From Curtobacterium sp. Leaf183 (GTDB lineage Bacteria; Actinomycetota; Actinomycetes; Actinomycetales; Microbacteriaceae), in contig NZ_LMPO01000009.1 of assembly GCF_001424385.1 (NCBI RefSeq), positions 299,494 through 340,490 of the forward strand: DNA of 40,997 nt, in the 5' to 3' direction. The notes beneath the pieces were generated by a model. The model did not search any database. It was not told the origin of the DNA and worked only from the letters and a program-made list of their open reading frames with translations. This document shows, piece after piece, positions 1 through 7,741 of this stretch (positions are counted from its first letter, which is position 1; each line of letters starts with the position of its first letter). Position numbers and translations under genes: made by a program.

Positions 1-100
1 GCAGGCGGGCGCCGTTGGGCATCGGGATCCACGTGTCGCGGACCGTCACGCCGGCGGGCAGCCCGTCCGGTGCGCCGATCCCGGTCAGCGTCGTGCTCAT
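1..100 (-). CDS. Putative CocE/NonD-family hydrolase (X-Pro dipeptidyl-peptidase-like), N-terminal fragment
   Basis: Only about 33 codons are inside the window; the gene continues past the left edge. The fragment begins MSTTLTGIGAPDGLP and contains VRDTWIPMPNGARL. That resembles the conserved N-terminal strand of CocE/NonD or S15-type alpha/beta hydrolases, where IPMxDGxxLAA is common. Its ATG overlaps the stop of the upstream ABC ATPase gene in an ATGA arrangement, so it is the translationally coupled last visible gene of the peptide-uptake operon. An intracellular hydrolase acting on imported peptides or esters would fit. The family call rests on a short motif and its position; another alpha/beta hydrolase is possible. 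Confidence 0.5.
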   Translation of the reverse strand, partial: MSTTLTGIGAPDGLPAGVTVRDTWIPMPNGARL

Positions 101-1878
101 GCGTCCTCCCAGTTCCTGATCCGGTGCCCGTCCCCGTGGTCGGCCCACCCGTCGGTGTGCCGCCAGTGCTGCACGCCGTCGTCGACGTCCGGCAGCTCGG
201 TGACCCCGGGTTCGAGCGTCGCCGCCAGCAGCGTCCGCGTGTAGGGGTGGTTCGGTCCGCTGAACACCCGTTCGGTCGGGCCGATCTCGACGATCCGCCC
301 ACCGGTCATCACCGCGACCCGGTCGGCCACGCCCCGCACGACGGCGAGGTCGTGGCTGATGAACAGGCAGCTGAGCCCCTCGTCCCGCTGCAGGTCGGCG
401 AGCAGCGCCAGGATCCCGGCCTGCACCTGCACGTCGAGCGCCGTGGTGATCTCGTCCGCGATCACGAGCCGCGGCCCGGCTGCCAGCGCCCGGGCGATCC
501 CGACGCGCTGCCGCTGGCCGCCGGAGAGCTGCGCGGGCAGGCGGTCGGCGAACTCCGGTCCGAGCCCGACCTTGGTCAGCAGGTCGTCCACCCGGGCGCG
601 TGAGCTCGAGCCGGTGAACAACCGGAGCGGTCGTGCGACGGCGGCGCCGACCGTGCGGCGGGGGTTGAGCGAGGTGTCCGCGTTCTGGAAGACGAGCTGC
701 ACCGCACGGCGGAGCTCCGGACGGCGGGCGGCGACCGGGTCACGCAGGTCGCCCGAGGTCGTCCCGTCGTCGTAGGTGAACATGCCCGACTCCGTGGGGA
801 CCAGCCCCGCCAGAGCGGTCGCGAGGGTCGACTTGCCGCTGCCGGACTCGCCGACGACGGCGAGCGTCTCGCGCGACCCGATCGTGAACGACACGCCGTC
901 GACCGCGGCCGGGAGGCCGCGTCCGTACCGGACCACCAGGTCGCGAGCGTCGACCACGGGGCGGCCGTGCCGGACGGGAGGACCGGCTGCGGCGGGTGCG
1001 TCGGTGACCGTCTCCGGGACGCTCGCGTCGTGACGGAGCCGGTCCGGGCCTCCCGACCGGGTGCCGTCCGGCACCGCGGCCAACAGGGCCCGCGTGTACT
1101 CGTGCTGCGGCGCGGCGAAGAGCGACGCGGTCGAGCGGTGCTCGACGATCTCGCCGCGACGCATCACGGCGATCTCGTCGGCCATCGCCGAGACGACGCC
1201 GAGGTCGTGGCTGACGAGCAGGACCGCCATGCCGAGCTCGCGCCCGAGGTCGGCGACCAGGTCGAGCACGGCAGCCTGGGTCACGACGTCGAGCGCGGTG
1301 GTCGGCTCGTCGAGCACCAGGACGCTCGGTCGCGCGGCCACGGCCATCGCGATCGCGATGCGCTGCTGCTGTCCGCCGGACAGCTGGTGGGGCCAGCGCC
1401 GGGCGATCGTGTCCGGGTCCGGGAGCCGGACCATCCGCACGAGCTCGATGACGCGCTCCGGGTCGTCGGGCTCGCCGTGGGCGCGGAGCGCTTCGCGGAT
1501 CTGCTCACCGACCCGCATCGACGGTGTCAGGGCCTGTCCGGCGTTCTGTGCGACGACCGACGCGGTGCCGCCCCGCAGCCGTCGCGTCGCGGACGGTGAC
1601 AGGGCGAAGACGTCCTGTCCGGCGACGGTGACGCTGCCGGCGACGATGCGGGACCCGGTGCGCAGGTGCGCCAGCAGGGTCCGCGCGACCGTGGACTTGC
1701 CGCTGCCAGACTCGCCGACCAGCCCGAGGGTCCGGCCGGCGGCGATCGTGAACGAGACACCGCGGACGACGGGCACCTCGGTGCGTCCGGCGGCGTAGGA
1801 GATCGCGAGGTCCTGGACACGGACGGGGACAGCGTCGGTGACCGCGTCGGTCGGGGCGTGCGTGTGCGTGGCGGTCAT
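97..1878 (-). CDS. Dipeptide/oligopeptide ABC transporter, fused double ATP-binding protein (DppD-DppF type)
   Basis: A 593-residue protein with two complete ABC ATPase domains in one chain. Domain 1 has Walker A GESGSGKST (about 55-63), signature LSGGQQQR (166-173) and Walker B VLVLDEPTTALD (186-197). Domain 2 has Walker A GESGSGKST (343-351), signature LSGGQRQR (451-458) and Walker B LVIADEITTALD, where isoleucine replaces the usual proline. Both halves end in the HxYTRxLLAA tail typical of Opp/Dpp ATPases. It would power import through the two permeases encoded just upstream. I chose the ATG at 1878 because it overlaps the permease stop as ATGA; the frame stays open further upstream but that part is antisense-like sequence inside the permease gene. 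Substrate within the peptide/nickel family is unknown. Confidence 0.93.
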   Translation of the reverse strand: MTATHTHAPTDAVTDAVPVRVQDLAISYAAGRTEVPVVRGVSFTIAAGRTLGLVGESGSGKSTVARTLLAHLRTGSRIVAGSVTVAGQDVFALSPSATRRLRGGTASVVAQNAGQALTPSMRVGEQIREALRAHGEPDDPERVIELVRMVRLPDPDTIARRWPHQLSGGQQQRIAIAMAVAARPSVLVLDEPTTALDVVTQAAVLDLVADLGRELGMAVLLVSHDLGVVSAMADEIAVMRRGEIVEHRSTASLFAAPQHEYTRALLAAVPDGTRSGGPDRLRHDASVPETVTDAPAAAGPPVRHGRPVVDARDLVVRYGRGLPAAVDGVSFTIGSRETLAVVGESGSGKSTLATALAGLVPTESGMFTYDDGTTSGDLRDPVAARRPELRRAVQLVFQNADTSLNPRRTVGAAVARPLRLFTGSSSRARVDDLLTKVGLGPEFADRLPAQLSGGQRQRVGIARALAAGPRLVIADEITTALDVQVQAGILALLADLQRDEGLSCLFISHDLAVVRGVADRVAVMTGGRIVEIGPTERVFSGPNHPYTRTLLAATLEPGVTELPDVDDGVQHWRHTDGWADHGDGHRIRNWEDA

Positions 1879-2744
1879 GCGCTCGTGGCTCCCTGCGTTG
1901 CGCGGTCGACACCGAGTGACTTGCTCAGCCCGTCCGCGGCGAGGTTGAGGCCGACCACGAGCGTCGCGAGTGCCACGATCGGCGCCAGCGTGCCGAGCGG
2001 CACGACGGTCAGGGCGGTGCGGTTCTCCTGCACCATGAGTCCCCAGTCGGGTGTGGGCGGGTTGGCGCCGAAGCCAAGGAAGGACAGCGACGCCACGAGC
2101 AGCACGATCCACGACGCCCGCATCGCGTACTCGACCAGGACGACGTCGAGCACGTTCGGCAGGATCTCGCGGAACACGATGGACAGCGGTTTCTCGCCCC
2201 GTGCCCGTGCCGCCGTGACGTAGTCCTGCGTGATCACGGTCCGGGCGGCACCGCGCACCACGCGGGTCACGGCGGGTGCGTAGACGACCGTGACCGCGAG
2301 GACGATGACCCAGAGCCCGGCGTCGAACACGGTCACGACCACGAGCAGCGCCAGGATCGACGGCACGCTCAGCAGGGCGTCGACGACGCGCATGACGACC
2401 TCGTCGAACCAGTTGTCGGCGTAGGCGGTGACCGCGCCGAGCACCGTGCCGACCGCGATGGCGATCGTCGTGGCCAGGAACGTCACCAGCAGCGCGTACC
2501 GACCACCGTTCAGGGTGCGGGACAGGATGTCGCGGCCGTACTGGTCGGTCCCGAGCCAGTGCGACCACTCGGGCCCGGCGAGCACGGTGCCTGGGTCGGT
2601 GGCGACCGGGTCGTGCCCGGCGATGAGCGGCGCAGCGATCGCGAGCACGAGGTGTAGTGCGATCAGGCCGAGGCCGACGGAGAGCGCCGTGGACGACCGC
2701 AGCGGCGTCGCGATGCGGCCCAGGCGGGGTGCGATGGCGGTCAT
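1875..2744 (-). CDS. Peptide/nickel-type ABC transporter permease (DppC-like)
   Basis: A 289-residue inner-membrane permease. It has an N-terminal transmembrane segment (about 20-42), then the typical DppC loop HWLGTDQYGRDILSR, and further hydrophobic helices. The cytoplasmic EAA loop, reading YVTAARARGEKPLSIVFREI, docks on the ATPase. The SLSFLGFGANPPTPDWG stretch is a hallmark of the DppC/OppC family. The start ATG overlaps the stop of the DppB-like gene (ATGA), and its own stop overlaps the ATPase start, so the operon is tightly coupled. It forms the heterodimeric channel with the DppB-like protein. Peptide is the usual substrate, but nickel, opines or oligosaccharides occur in this family. 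Confidence 0.93.
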   Translation of the reverse strand: MTAIAPRLGRIATPLRSSTALSVGLGLIALHLVLAIAAPLIAGHDPVATDPGTVLAGPEWSHWLGTDQYGRDILSRTLNGGRYALLVTFLATTIAIAVGTVLGAVTAYADNWFDEVVMRVVDALLSVPSILALLVVVTVFDAGLWVIVLAVTVVYAPAVTRVVRGAARTVITQDYVTAARARGEKPLSIVFREILPNVLDVVLVEYAMRASWIVLLVASLSFLGFGANPPTPDWGLMVQENRTALTVVPLGTLAPIVALATLVVGLNLAADGLSKSLGVDRATQGATSA

Positions 2745-3793
2745 GCTGCCGTCCCTTCGTCGGCGCGGCTCGGGGCAGCGCTCGTGGTGGCGGTCCGACG
2801 TGCGGTGGCGCGTCGTGCTGCGGGTCGGACCCGGGTGCGACGCTGTCGGGTGCGCAGGCGGGGGTCGAGCGCGAGTGCCACCAGGTCAGCGGCGAGGTTG
2901 CACACGACGTAGACGACGGCGCTCAGGAGCGCGATCGCCTCGATCGTCGGCAGGTCCCGGTTGAAGACGGACTCGAGCATGAGCTTGCCCATGCCCGGGA
3001 AGTTGAAGACGTTCTCGACGACGACCACACCGCCGAGCAGCCACGCGACGTTGAGCGCGACGACGTTGAGCGTCGGCAGCAGGGCACTCGGCACGGCGTG
3101 CTTCCACACGACGCGGCGGAGCGTCAGGCCCTTGAGCTCGGCCGTCGTGACGAACTCCGACGCCATCACGTCGATCGTCGACGACCGCGCGGTCCGGACG
3201 ATGTACGCGGCCATCGCCAGGGTCAGCACGATGATCGGCAGCCAGATGGAGGGCAGGAGCTCGCCGACCGTGGCGTCGCTCCCCCGCAGCACGACGGCGG
3301 GGAAGAGCGGGACGCCGATCGCGAAGAGCAGGACCAGGACCGTCGCGACCATGAACTCCGGCACGCTCATGACGACCAGGCTCACGATCGAGATGACCCG
3401 GTCCGTCGGACGACCACGGCGCACGCCGGCGACGACGCCGAGGGTCAGTGACAGCGTGACGCCGACCAGCATCGCGGGCACGGCGATGAGCATGCTGTTG
3501 CGGAAGGCGGTGAACAGCGTCGGCGCGACCGGGTTCCCGCTCACGAGCGACGTGCCGAAGTCGCCGTGGGCAGCGCCGACGAGCCACTGGCCGTACCGGA
3601 GCCACACGTTCTGGTCGAGACCGAGCGTCTTCCGCAGCGCGGCGACGGCGTCGGGGGTGGCGTTCTGTCCGAGCAGCTGCTGGGCGACGTCCCCGGGCAG
3701 CGCCTGCACGGCCAGGAACACGAAGAGCGAGGCGAGGACCACCGTCAGCAGGGCGATGCCCACGCGGCGGACGACGGGGAGCAGGACGTTCAT
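2741..3793 (-). CDS. Peptide/nickel-type ABC transporter permease (DppB-like)
   Basis: A 350-residue permease starting MNVLLPVVRRVGIALLTVVL, with the N-terminal helix and following LPGDVAQQLLGQNATPDAV region typical of DppB proteins (normally ALPGDPA followed by a conserved soluble loop). The EAA loop is FVTTAELKGLTLRRVVWKHA, and NVFNFPGMGKLMLESVFNRD is the classic C-terminal DppB motif. The C-terminal tail of about 40 residues is rich in Arg, Ala and Thr and probably cytoplasmic. The ATG overlaps the stop of the binding-protein gene (ATGA) and the stop overlaps the next permease start. Long upstream extension of the frame lies antisense to the binding-protein gene and was rejected. Confidence 0.93.
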   Translation of the reverse strand: MNVLLPVVRRVGIALLTVVLASLFVFLAVQALPGDVAQQLLGQNATPDAVAALRKTLGLDQNVWLRYGQWLVGAAHGDFGTSLVSGNPVAPTLFTAFRNSMLIAVPAMLVGVTLSLTLGVVAGVRRGRPTDRVISIVSLVVMSVPEFMVATVLVLLFAIGVPLFPAVVLRGSDATVGELLPSIWLPIIVLTLAMAAYIVRTARSSTIDVMASEFVTTAELKGLTLRRVVWKHAVPSALLPTLNVVALNVAWLLGGVVVVENVFNFPGMGKLMLESVFNRDLPTIEAIALLSAVVYVVCNLAADLVALALDPRLRTRQRRTRVRPAARRATARRTATTSAAPSRADEGTAA

Positions 3794-5394
3794 CGGCGCA
3801 GTCCGATCCGGAGGTAGTCGAACTCGAACCCGAACTCGGCGTAGTTGACGACGTCCCGGGAGAGCCCGACCAGACGGTCCCCGAACATCGGCGTCATGTC
3901 GGCACCGTTCTCGACCACGACACGCTGGGCGTCCTGGTAGAGCGTCAGACGCTTCGCGTCGTCCATCTCGGCGCGGGCCTGATCGAGCATGGTGTCGAAG
4001 CCCGTGTCCGACCACGCGCTCTCGTTGTAGGACGAGCCGGTGCGGAAGATCTGGTTGAGCAGCTGGTCGATCGGCCGGCCGGTGAACCAGTAGCTCACCA
4101 TCAGCGGCTTCTGCATCCAGATCTGCGTGTAGTACGAGTCGGACGAGGCGTTCTTGATGGTCAGGTCGATGCCCGCTTCGGCGACCTGGTCGCGGTACGC
4201 GACCGCCAGCGGGGTGAAGACCGACTCGTAACTGGACGTGTAGATCGAGGTGGCCAGACCCTCCCGTCCGGCCTGCTTGAGCAGGCTCTTCGCCTTGTCG
4301 GGGTCGTGCTCGCGCGGGACGTCGACGAACGCGGCGAGCTGTGGTGGCACCGGGTTGTCCCACCCGGGCGACCCGGTGCCCTGCAACGCGGTCTGCACGA
4401 TCGACTTCGGGTCGTACGCCAGCTTCATGGCCTGTCGGACCCGGTTGTCGCTGAACTCCTTGCTGGTCGCGAGCATAGGGATCGTGTACCACTGCGCGTT
4501 CACGGAGCGGGCGACCGTCGCGCGGTCGGACGCGGCGACGACCCGGGCGGTCGCGAAGTCCAGGTTCGTCTGCGAGATCAGGTCGATCTGCCCGGCGAGC
4601 AGGGCGTTCACGCGAGCGGTGGTGTCCTGGATCGAGAAGAAGTCGATGCCGTCGAGCGCGGGACGACCGGCGAAGTGGTCGTCGAACGCCTCGACGCTGC
4701 CGGCGCCAGCGGGGGTGAACGACGACAGGCGGAACGGACCCGTTCCGATCCCGGTGCGGCCGATCGTGCTGATCGCGGAGGCGGGCACGATGTAGCACTG
4801 GTACGCCGTCAGCAGCGACGGGAACTCGGCGTTCGGCTTCGTCAGGTCGAAGCGCAGCGTGGACCGGTCGACTGCGCGCATGGACTTCGCCGTCATCACC
4901 TCGCCGAGCACTCCGGCCTGGGGGGAGCCGGTCGCCTCGTCGAGGATGTGCCGGATGCTGGCGATCGCGTCGTCCGCTCCGAAGCGCGAGCCGTCGTGGA
5001 AGCGCACGTCTTGGCGCAGGTGGAACGTCCACACGGTGCCGTCGGCGTTCGCGGACCACTCCTTCGCCAGGTCCGGCACCGTCCTGCCGGATTCGTCGAG
5101 CTTGACGAGCCGGTTGTACAGCGCACCGAGGTACTCGTAGGCGGACAGCGAGCTCGCCGAGTCGAGGGTCTCGGCGGCGGACGCGGCGGGCCGGGCGATG
5201 CGGAGCCGGCCGCCGCGGCGGGCGAGCCCGGTGGCGGCCTGTTCGGGCAGTTCGGGGGTGCCCGCACTGGCGCCGGAACTGCACCCGGTCAGGGTGAGCA
5301 GGCCGAGGCCGGCGAGTCCGGCTGCACCGGTGAGGAGCGAGCGACGGCTCGGCCCGCGCCGCGGGTATTCGGGTGTGTGGACGACGTGCTGCAT
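3790..5394 (-). CDS. ABC transporter substrate-binding lipoprotein, family 5 (peptide/nickel binding), Tat-type signal
   Basis: A 534-residue extracytoplasmic solute-binding protein. The N-terminus has a twin-arginine motif (SRRSLLTG, Arg 17-18), a hydrophobic stretch, and a lipobox LTLTGCSS with the lipidated cysteine near residue 38. A Tat-exported lipoprotein is predicted. The mature part matches SBP family 5: FHLRQDVRFHDGSRFGADD is the family signature. The ATG at 5394 is preceded by a strong AGGAGG about 9 bases upstream; an in-frame start further upstream lacks this and extends through the regulatory inverted repeat. First gene of a five-gene minus-strand operon. It captures the substrate and delivers it to the two permeases. 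A hidden stop-to-start overlap (ATGA) couples it to the next gene. Confidence 0.92.
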   Translation of the reverse strand: MQHVVHTPEYPRRGPSRRSLLTGAAGLAGLGLLTLTGCSSGASAGTPELPEQAATGLARRGGRLRIARPAASAAETLDSASSLSAYEYLGALYNRLVKLDESGRTVPDLAKEWSANADGTVWTFHLRQDVRFHDGSRFGADDAIASIRHILDEATGSPQAGVLGEVMTAKSMRAVDRSTLRFDLTKPNAEFPSLLTAYQCYIVPASAISTIGRTGIGTGPFRLSSFTPAGAGSVEAFDDHFAGRPALDGIDFFSIQDTTARVNALLAGQIDLISQTNLDFATARVVAASDRATVARSVNAQWYTIPMLATSKEFSDNRVRQAMKLAYDPKSIVQTALQGTGSPGWDNPVPPQLAAFVDVPREHDPDKAKSLLKQAGREGLATSIYTSSYESVFTPLAVAYRDQVAEAGIDLTIKNASSDSYYTQIWMQKPLMVSYWFTGRPIDQLLNQIFRTGSSYNESAWSDTGFDTMLDQARAEMDDAKRLTLYQDAQRVVVENGADMTPMFGDRLVGLSRDVVNYAEFGFEFDYLRIGLRR

Positions 5395-5415
5395 TCGGGG
5401 TGGCCCCTCCTGGTA

Positions 5416-5433
5416 ATCGTTCCGGTGAACGAT
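5416..5433. promoter_or_regulatory. Perfect 7-bp inverted repeat, candidate operator of the peptide ABC operon
   Basis: ATCGTTC and GAACGAT face each other across a 4-base spacer, 22 bases upstream of the binding-protein start codon. A weak minus-strand promoter can be drawn with a TATCGT -10 overlapping this repeat and TTCGCC 18 bases upstream, so a bound repressor would block initiation. The regulator is unknown; no regulator gene is adjacent. Confidence 0.5.
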
Positions 5434-5564
5434 AGAGGGCTTCACCGCCCCTGGCGAATCCTTCGACGCCCCCGGCGGCACAGTTCACGAACCTGTTACA
5501 CGCCGGATCGGCGTCGAGGGGCCATGATCGACACAGGGAACGCTGACCGACTGGGAGAGCAACG

Positions 5565-6158
5565 ATGGCGAGCTTCACACGGGGTTTCGGCGGACGCCGT
5601 CGCGACCAGGACGACTCCCGCATCCCACCGGGTCAGACCCTCGTCCGCGACTGGCCGGTCCTGTCCGCCGGCGCGACGCCCGAGATCGCCCCCGCGGACT
5701 GGAGCTTCTCGATCCGCACCGAGTCCGGGCTGACCGAGTGGACGTGGGACGAGGTGCAGGCACTCGGGGTTCAGGACGTCACGGTCGACATCCACTGCGT
5801 CACGCACTGGACCAAGCTCGACATGCCCTGGCGCGGGGTGCCGCTCGACGCGCTGTTCGACCAGGTCGAGACGTCCCTCGACTACTGCATGGTGCACAGC
5901 TTCGGCGGGTACACCACCAACGTCCCGCTCGACGAGCTGCTGGACGGCAAGGCCTGGATCGCCTTCGAGGCGGACGGCGCGCCGCTCGAGCCCGAGCACG
6001 GCGGACCCGCGCGGCTGCTCGTGCCGCACCTGTACTTCTGGAAGAGCGCGAAGTGGGTGCGCGGGATCGTCATGCAGGCCGACGACGAACCGGGCTTCTG
6101 GGAGAACGCGGGCTACAACCTGCACGGCGACCCCTGGAAGGAGGAGCGGTACTGGTGA
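5565..6158 (+). CDS. Sulfite oxidase-like molybdopterin-dependent oxidoreductase
   Basis: A 197-residue protein of the oxidoreductase molybdopterin-binding fold (YedY/MsrP and sulfite oxidase superfamily). The molybdenum-ligating cysteine is Cys78 in VDIHCVTHWTKLDMPW, followed by the RGVPLDALFDQV segment typical of the fold. GGPARLLVPHLYFWKSAKWVRGI is the conserved second half of the pocket. No signal peptide, Tat motif or C-terminal dimerisation domain is visible, so it should be a compact cytoplasmic enzyme. GGGAGAG lies 6-8 bases before the ATG. Its stop overlaps the GTG of the ferredoxin-reductase-like gene, implying direct electron transfer between the two. The substrate (an S- or N-oxide) is unknown. 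Confidence 0.9.
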   Translation: MASFTRGFGGRRRDQDDSRIPPGQTLVRDWPVLSAGATPEIAPADWSFSIRTESGLTEWTWDEVQALGVQDVTVDIHCVTHWTKLDMPWRGVPLDALFDQVETSLDYCMVHSFGGYTTNVPLDELLDGKAWIAFEADGAPLEPEHGGPARLLVPHLYFWKSAKWVRGIVMQADDEPGFWENAGYNLHGDPWKEERYW

Positions 6159-6982
6159 GCGGTCCTGCTCCGTCGATCACGTCCGACACGTCCGCCACCG
6201 ATCTCGTCGGTCTGGAGGCCCGGGCCGGCTCCGTCCCGCCGCCCGCGCCCCGCAGGCGGCCGACCTGGCACGAAGCGACCGTCGCGTCGGTCGCCCAGGA
6301 GACCCCGAACGCCCGGCGCATCGTCCTCGACGTGCCGACCTGGCCGGGCAACGACCCGGGGCAGCACCTGGACCTGCGTCTGACCGCAGAGGACGGCTAC
6401 CAGGCCACCCGCGCGTACTCGATCGCCTCCGCGGGCGACGGCACCCGGGTCACCCTGGCCGTCGACCGGGTCGACGACGGCGAGGTCTCCCCGTTCCTGG
6501 TCGACGCGGTCGAGGTCGGCGACGCCCTCGAGGTGCACGGACCGCTCGGCGGCTGGTTCGTCTGGCGCCCCACGCGGTCGTCGCGGCCCGTGCAGCTCAT
6601 CGCCGGTGGCTCGGGCATCGTCCCCCTGCTCGCGATGGTGTCGACGCACCAGGAGCTCGACGACCCGCAGCCGTTCCGGATGCTCTACGCCGTGCGGACC
6701 CCGGAGGACGTCTTCTTCCGCGACGAGCTCGCTGCCGCCGAGGCCGCCGCGGCGCCGTTCGCACTGACCGTCGTGTACAGCCGCCGCTCCCCCGCCGGTT
6801 CGTCCACCCCGAGCGGCAGGCTCACCCGCGAGGCCCTCGCCGCCGCGGTGCTGCCGCCGGAGGACGGGGCATTGGTCTACGTGTGCGGTTCGACGCCCTT
6901 CGTCGAGCAGGTCCTCACCTGGCTCGGCGAGCTCGGGCACGACATCCGCGACGTCCGTGCGGAACGGTTCGGAGGCAGCTGA
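6155..6982 (+). CDS. FAD-binding oxidoreductase, ferredoxin-NADP reductase-like
   Basis: A 275-residue flavoprotein. RAYSIAS (about 86-92) is the FAD-binding RxYS motif. GGSGIVPLLAM (151-161) is the pyridine-nucleotide phosphate-binding loop. YVCGSTPFVEQVLTWL is the C-terminal NAD(P) ribose motif. No 2Fe-2S ferredoxin domain follows, so electrons probably pass straight to a partner, most likely the molybdoenzyme encoded upstream. The GTG start at 6155 overlaps the previous TGA and is preceded by GAGGAG; the frame also extends further upstream, but only antisense-like composition is found there. Its TGA overlaps the ATG of the DUF6510 gene (TGATG). Confidence 0.9.
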   Translation: MSGPAPSITSDTSATDLVGLEARAGSVPPPAPRRRPTWHEATVASVAQETPNARRIVLDVPTWPGNDPGQHLDLRLTAEDGYQATRAYSIASAGDGTRVTLAVDRVDDGEVSPFLVDAVEVGDALEVHGPLGGWFVWRPTRSSRPVQLIAGGSGIVPLLAMVSTHQELDDPQPFRMLYAVRTPEDVFFRDELAAAEAAAAPFALTVVYSRRSPAGSSTPSGRLTREALAAAVLPPEDGALVYVCGSTPFVEQVLTWLGELGHDIRDVRAERFGGS

Positions 6983-7230
6983 TGACGGTCCTCGACGGCA
7001 ACGCACTGGCGGGTGTCCTCAGCGAGGTTCTGGGGCCGGACGCCACGGTCGCGCGGTTGCGGTGCACGGGGTGCGGTGAGCTCGGTGCCCTGGGTGAGAC
7101 ACGGGTGTACCGGACGGCGATGGGGGCGGTCGCCCGGTGCCACGGCTGCGACGCCGTGTTGGTCACCGTGGTGACGAACGGGCCGCATCGGTGGGTCGGG
7201 ATGCCGGGCGTCCGAGCGGCTGCGTTCTGA
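6982..7230 (+). CDS. DUF6510 family small zinc-ribbon protein
   Basis: An 82-residue protein with two CxxC-type knuckles: CTGCG near residue 29 and CHGC near residue 54. This predicts a zinc ribbon or a small metal/redox centre. It starts within the stop of the flavoprotein gene (TGATG) with GGAGG just upstream. From memory, DUF6510 proteins accompany the same molybdoenzyme and reductase pair in related actinobacteria, which makes it a candidate third component of that system, perhaps an assembly or electron-transfer factor. Its biochemical role is not known. Confidence 0.8.
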   Translation: MTVLDGNALAGVLSEVLGPDATVARLRCTGCGELGALGETRVYRTAMGAVARCHGCDAVLVTVVTNGPHRWVGMPGVRAAAF

Positions 7231-7248
7231 ACCAGGACCGTTCCGGGC

Positions 7249-7287
7249 CCGGAACCACAACAGCCCTGAGCCGGAACCACAACAGCC
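7249..7287. repeat. Two 17-bp direct repeats with 22-bp period, plus adjacent 16-bp palindrome
   Basis: CCGGAACCACAACAGCC occurs at 7249-7265 and 7271-7287. The first copy overlaps a perfect palindrome GTTCCGGGCCCGGAAC at about 7240-7255. The array lies between the DUF6510 stop and the tRNA-Gly terminator hairpin and looks like a partial duplication of the terminator tail. Confidence 0.75.
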
Positions 7288-7307
7288 TCGACCGAGGTCG
7301 AGGCTGT
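7282..7307 (-). terminator. Hairpin terminator downstream of tRNA-Gly
   Basis: An 11-bp perfect stem (ACAGCCTCGAC with its complement) around a CGAG loop. On the minus strand it is followed by a T-rich stretch (TTGTGGTT), so it probably ends the tRNA-Gly transcript. It also faces the plus-strand redox operon and may work both ways. Confidence 0.7.
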
Positions 7308-7337
7308 GTGAGGGCCGGGTGGAGCCGGTTGTTCCCG

Positions 7338-7409
7338 AGCGGATGACGAGATTCGAACTCGCGACCCTCACCTTGGCAAGGTGATGCGCTACCACTGCGC
7401 CACATCCGC
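7338..7409 (-). tRNA. tRNA-Gly (anticodon GCC)
   Basis: A 72-base cloverleaf: acceptor arms GCGGATG/CATCCGC pair fully, anticodon stem TCACC/GGTGA encloses TTGCCAA giving anticodon GCC, and the T-arm has TTCGAAT. CCA is not encoded. The gene is identical over its full length to the copy at 23638-23709. Confidence 0.97.
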
Positions 7410-7439
7410 ATCGCACGACCTGACGACCGCGCTGCACCG

Positions 7440-7445
7440 AGTGTA
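7440..7445 (-). promoter_or_regulatory. Candidate -10 element of the tRNA-Gly gene
   Basis: On the minus strand TACACT lies about 30 bases upstream of the mature tRNA 5' end. No convincing -35 box is visible 17-18 bases further up. Confidence 0.4.
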
Positions 7446-7510
7446 GCCGTGTCCACCCGATCCGGACGACCCGCGGGCGGTTCCGGGCGTGTCCGTGTTC
7501 ACTCGGGAGC

Positions 7511-7729
7511 ATGAGTGAGTTCGTGAAGGAAGTCCCCGACGACGGTCCCGCCGAGCCCGACGTGCACGGCGTGGACCTGGTCGACGGGGACGAGCCGGCC
7601 GTCCGCATCCTGGTGCGCGGCGACCTGCCGGACACGATCGAGCACGACGGCAGGACCTGGCGGGCCACGGACGAGACCCACGACGCCGGGGACGCCCCCG
7701 CGATCAGCGTGTTCCGACCGGCCTCCTGA
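7511..7729 (+). CDS. Hypothetical small acidic protein
   Basis: A 72-residue acidic protein with no cysteines, signal peptide or membrane segment. The middle reads VRILVRGDLPDTIEHDGRTW, which suggests a small beta-rich soluble fold, and the rest is rich in Asp, Glu and Pro. GGGAG lies just before the ATG. It stands alone between tRNA-Gly and a convergent membrane-protein gene. I do not recognise the family. Confidence 0.7.
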   Translation: MSEFVKEVPDDGPAEPDVHGVDLVDGDEPAVRILVRGDLPDTIEHDGRTWRATDETHDAGDAPAISVFRPAS

Positions 7730-7741
7730 GCGGCTCGGCGG

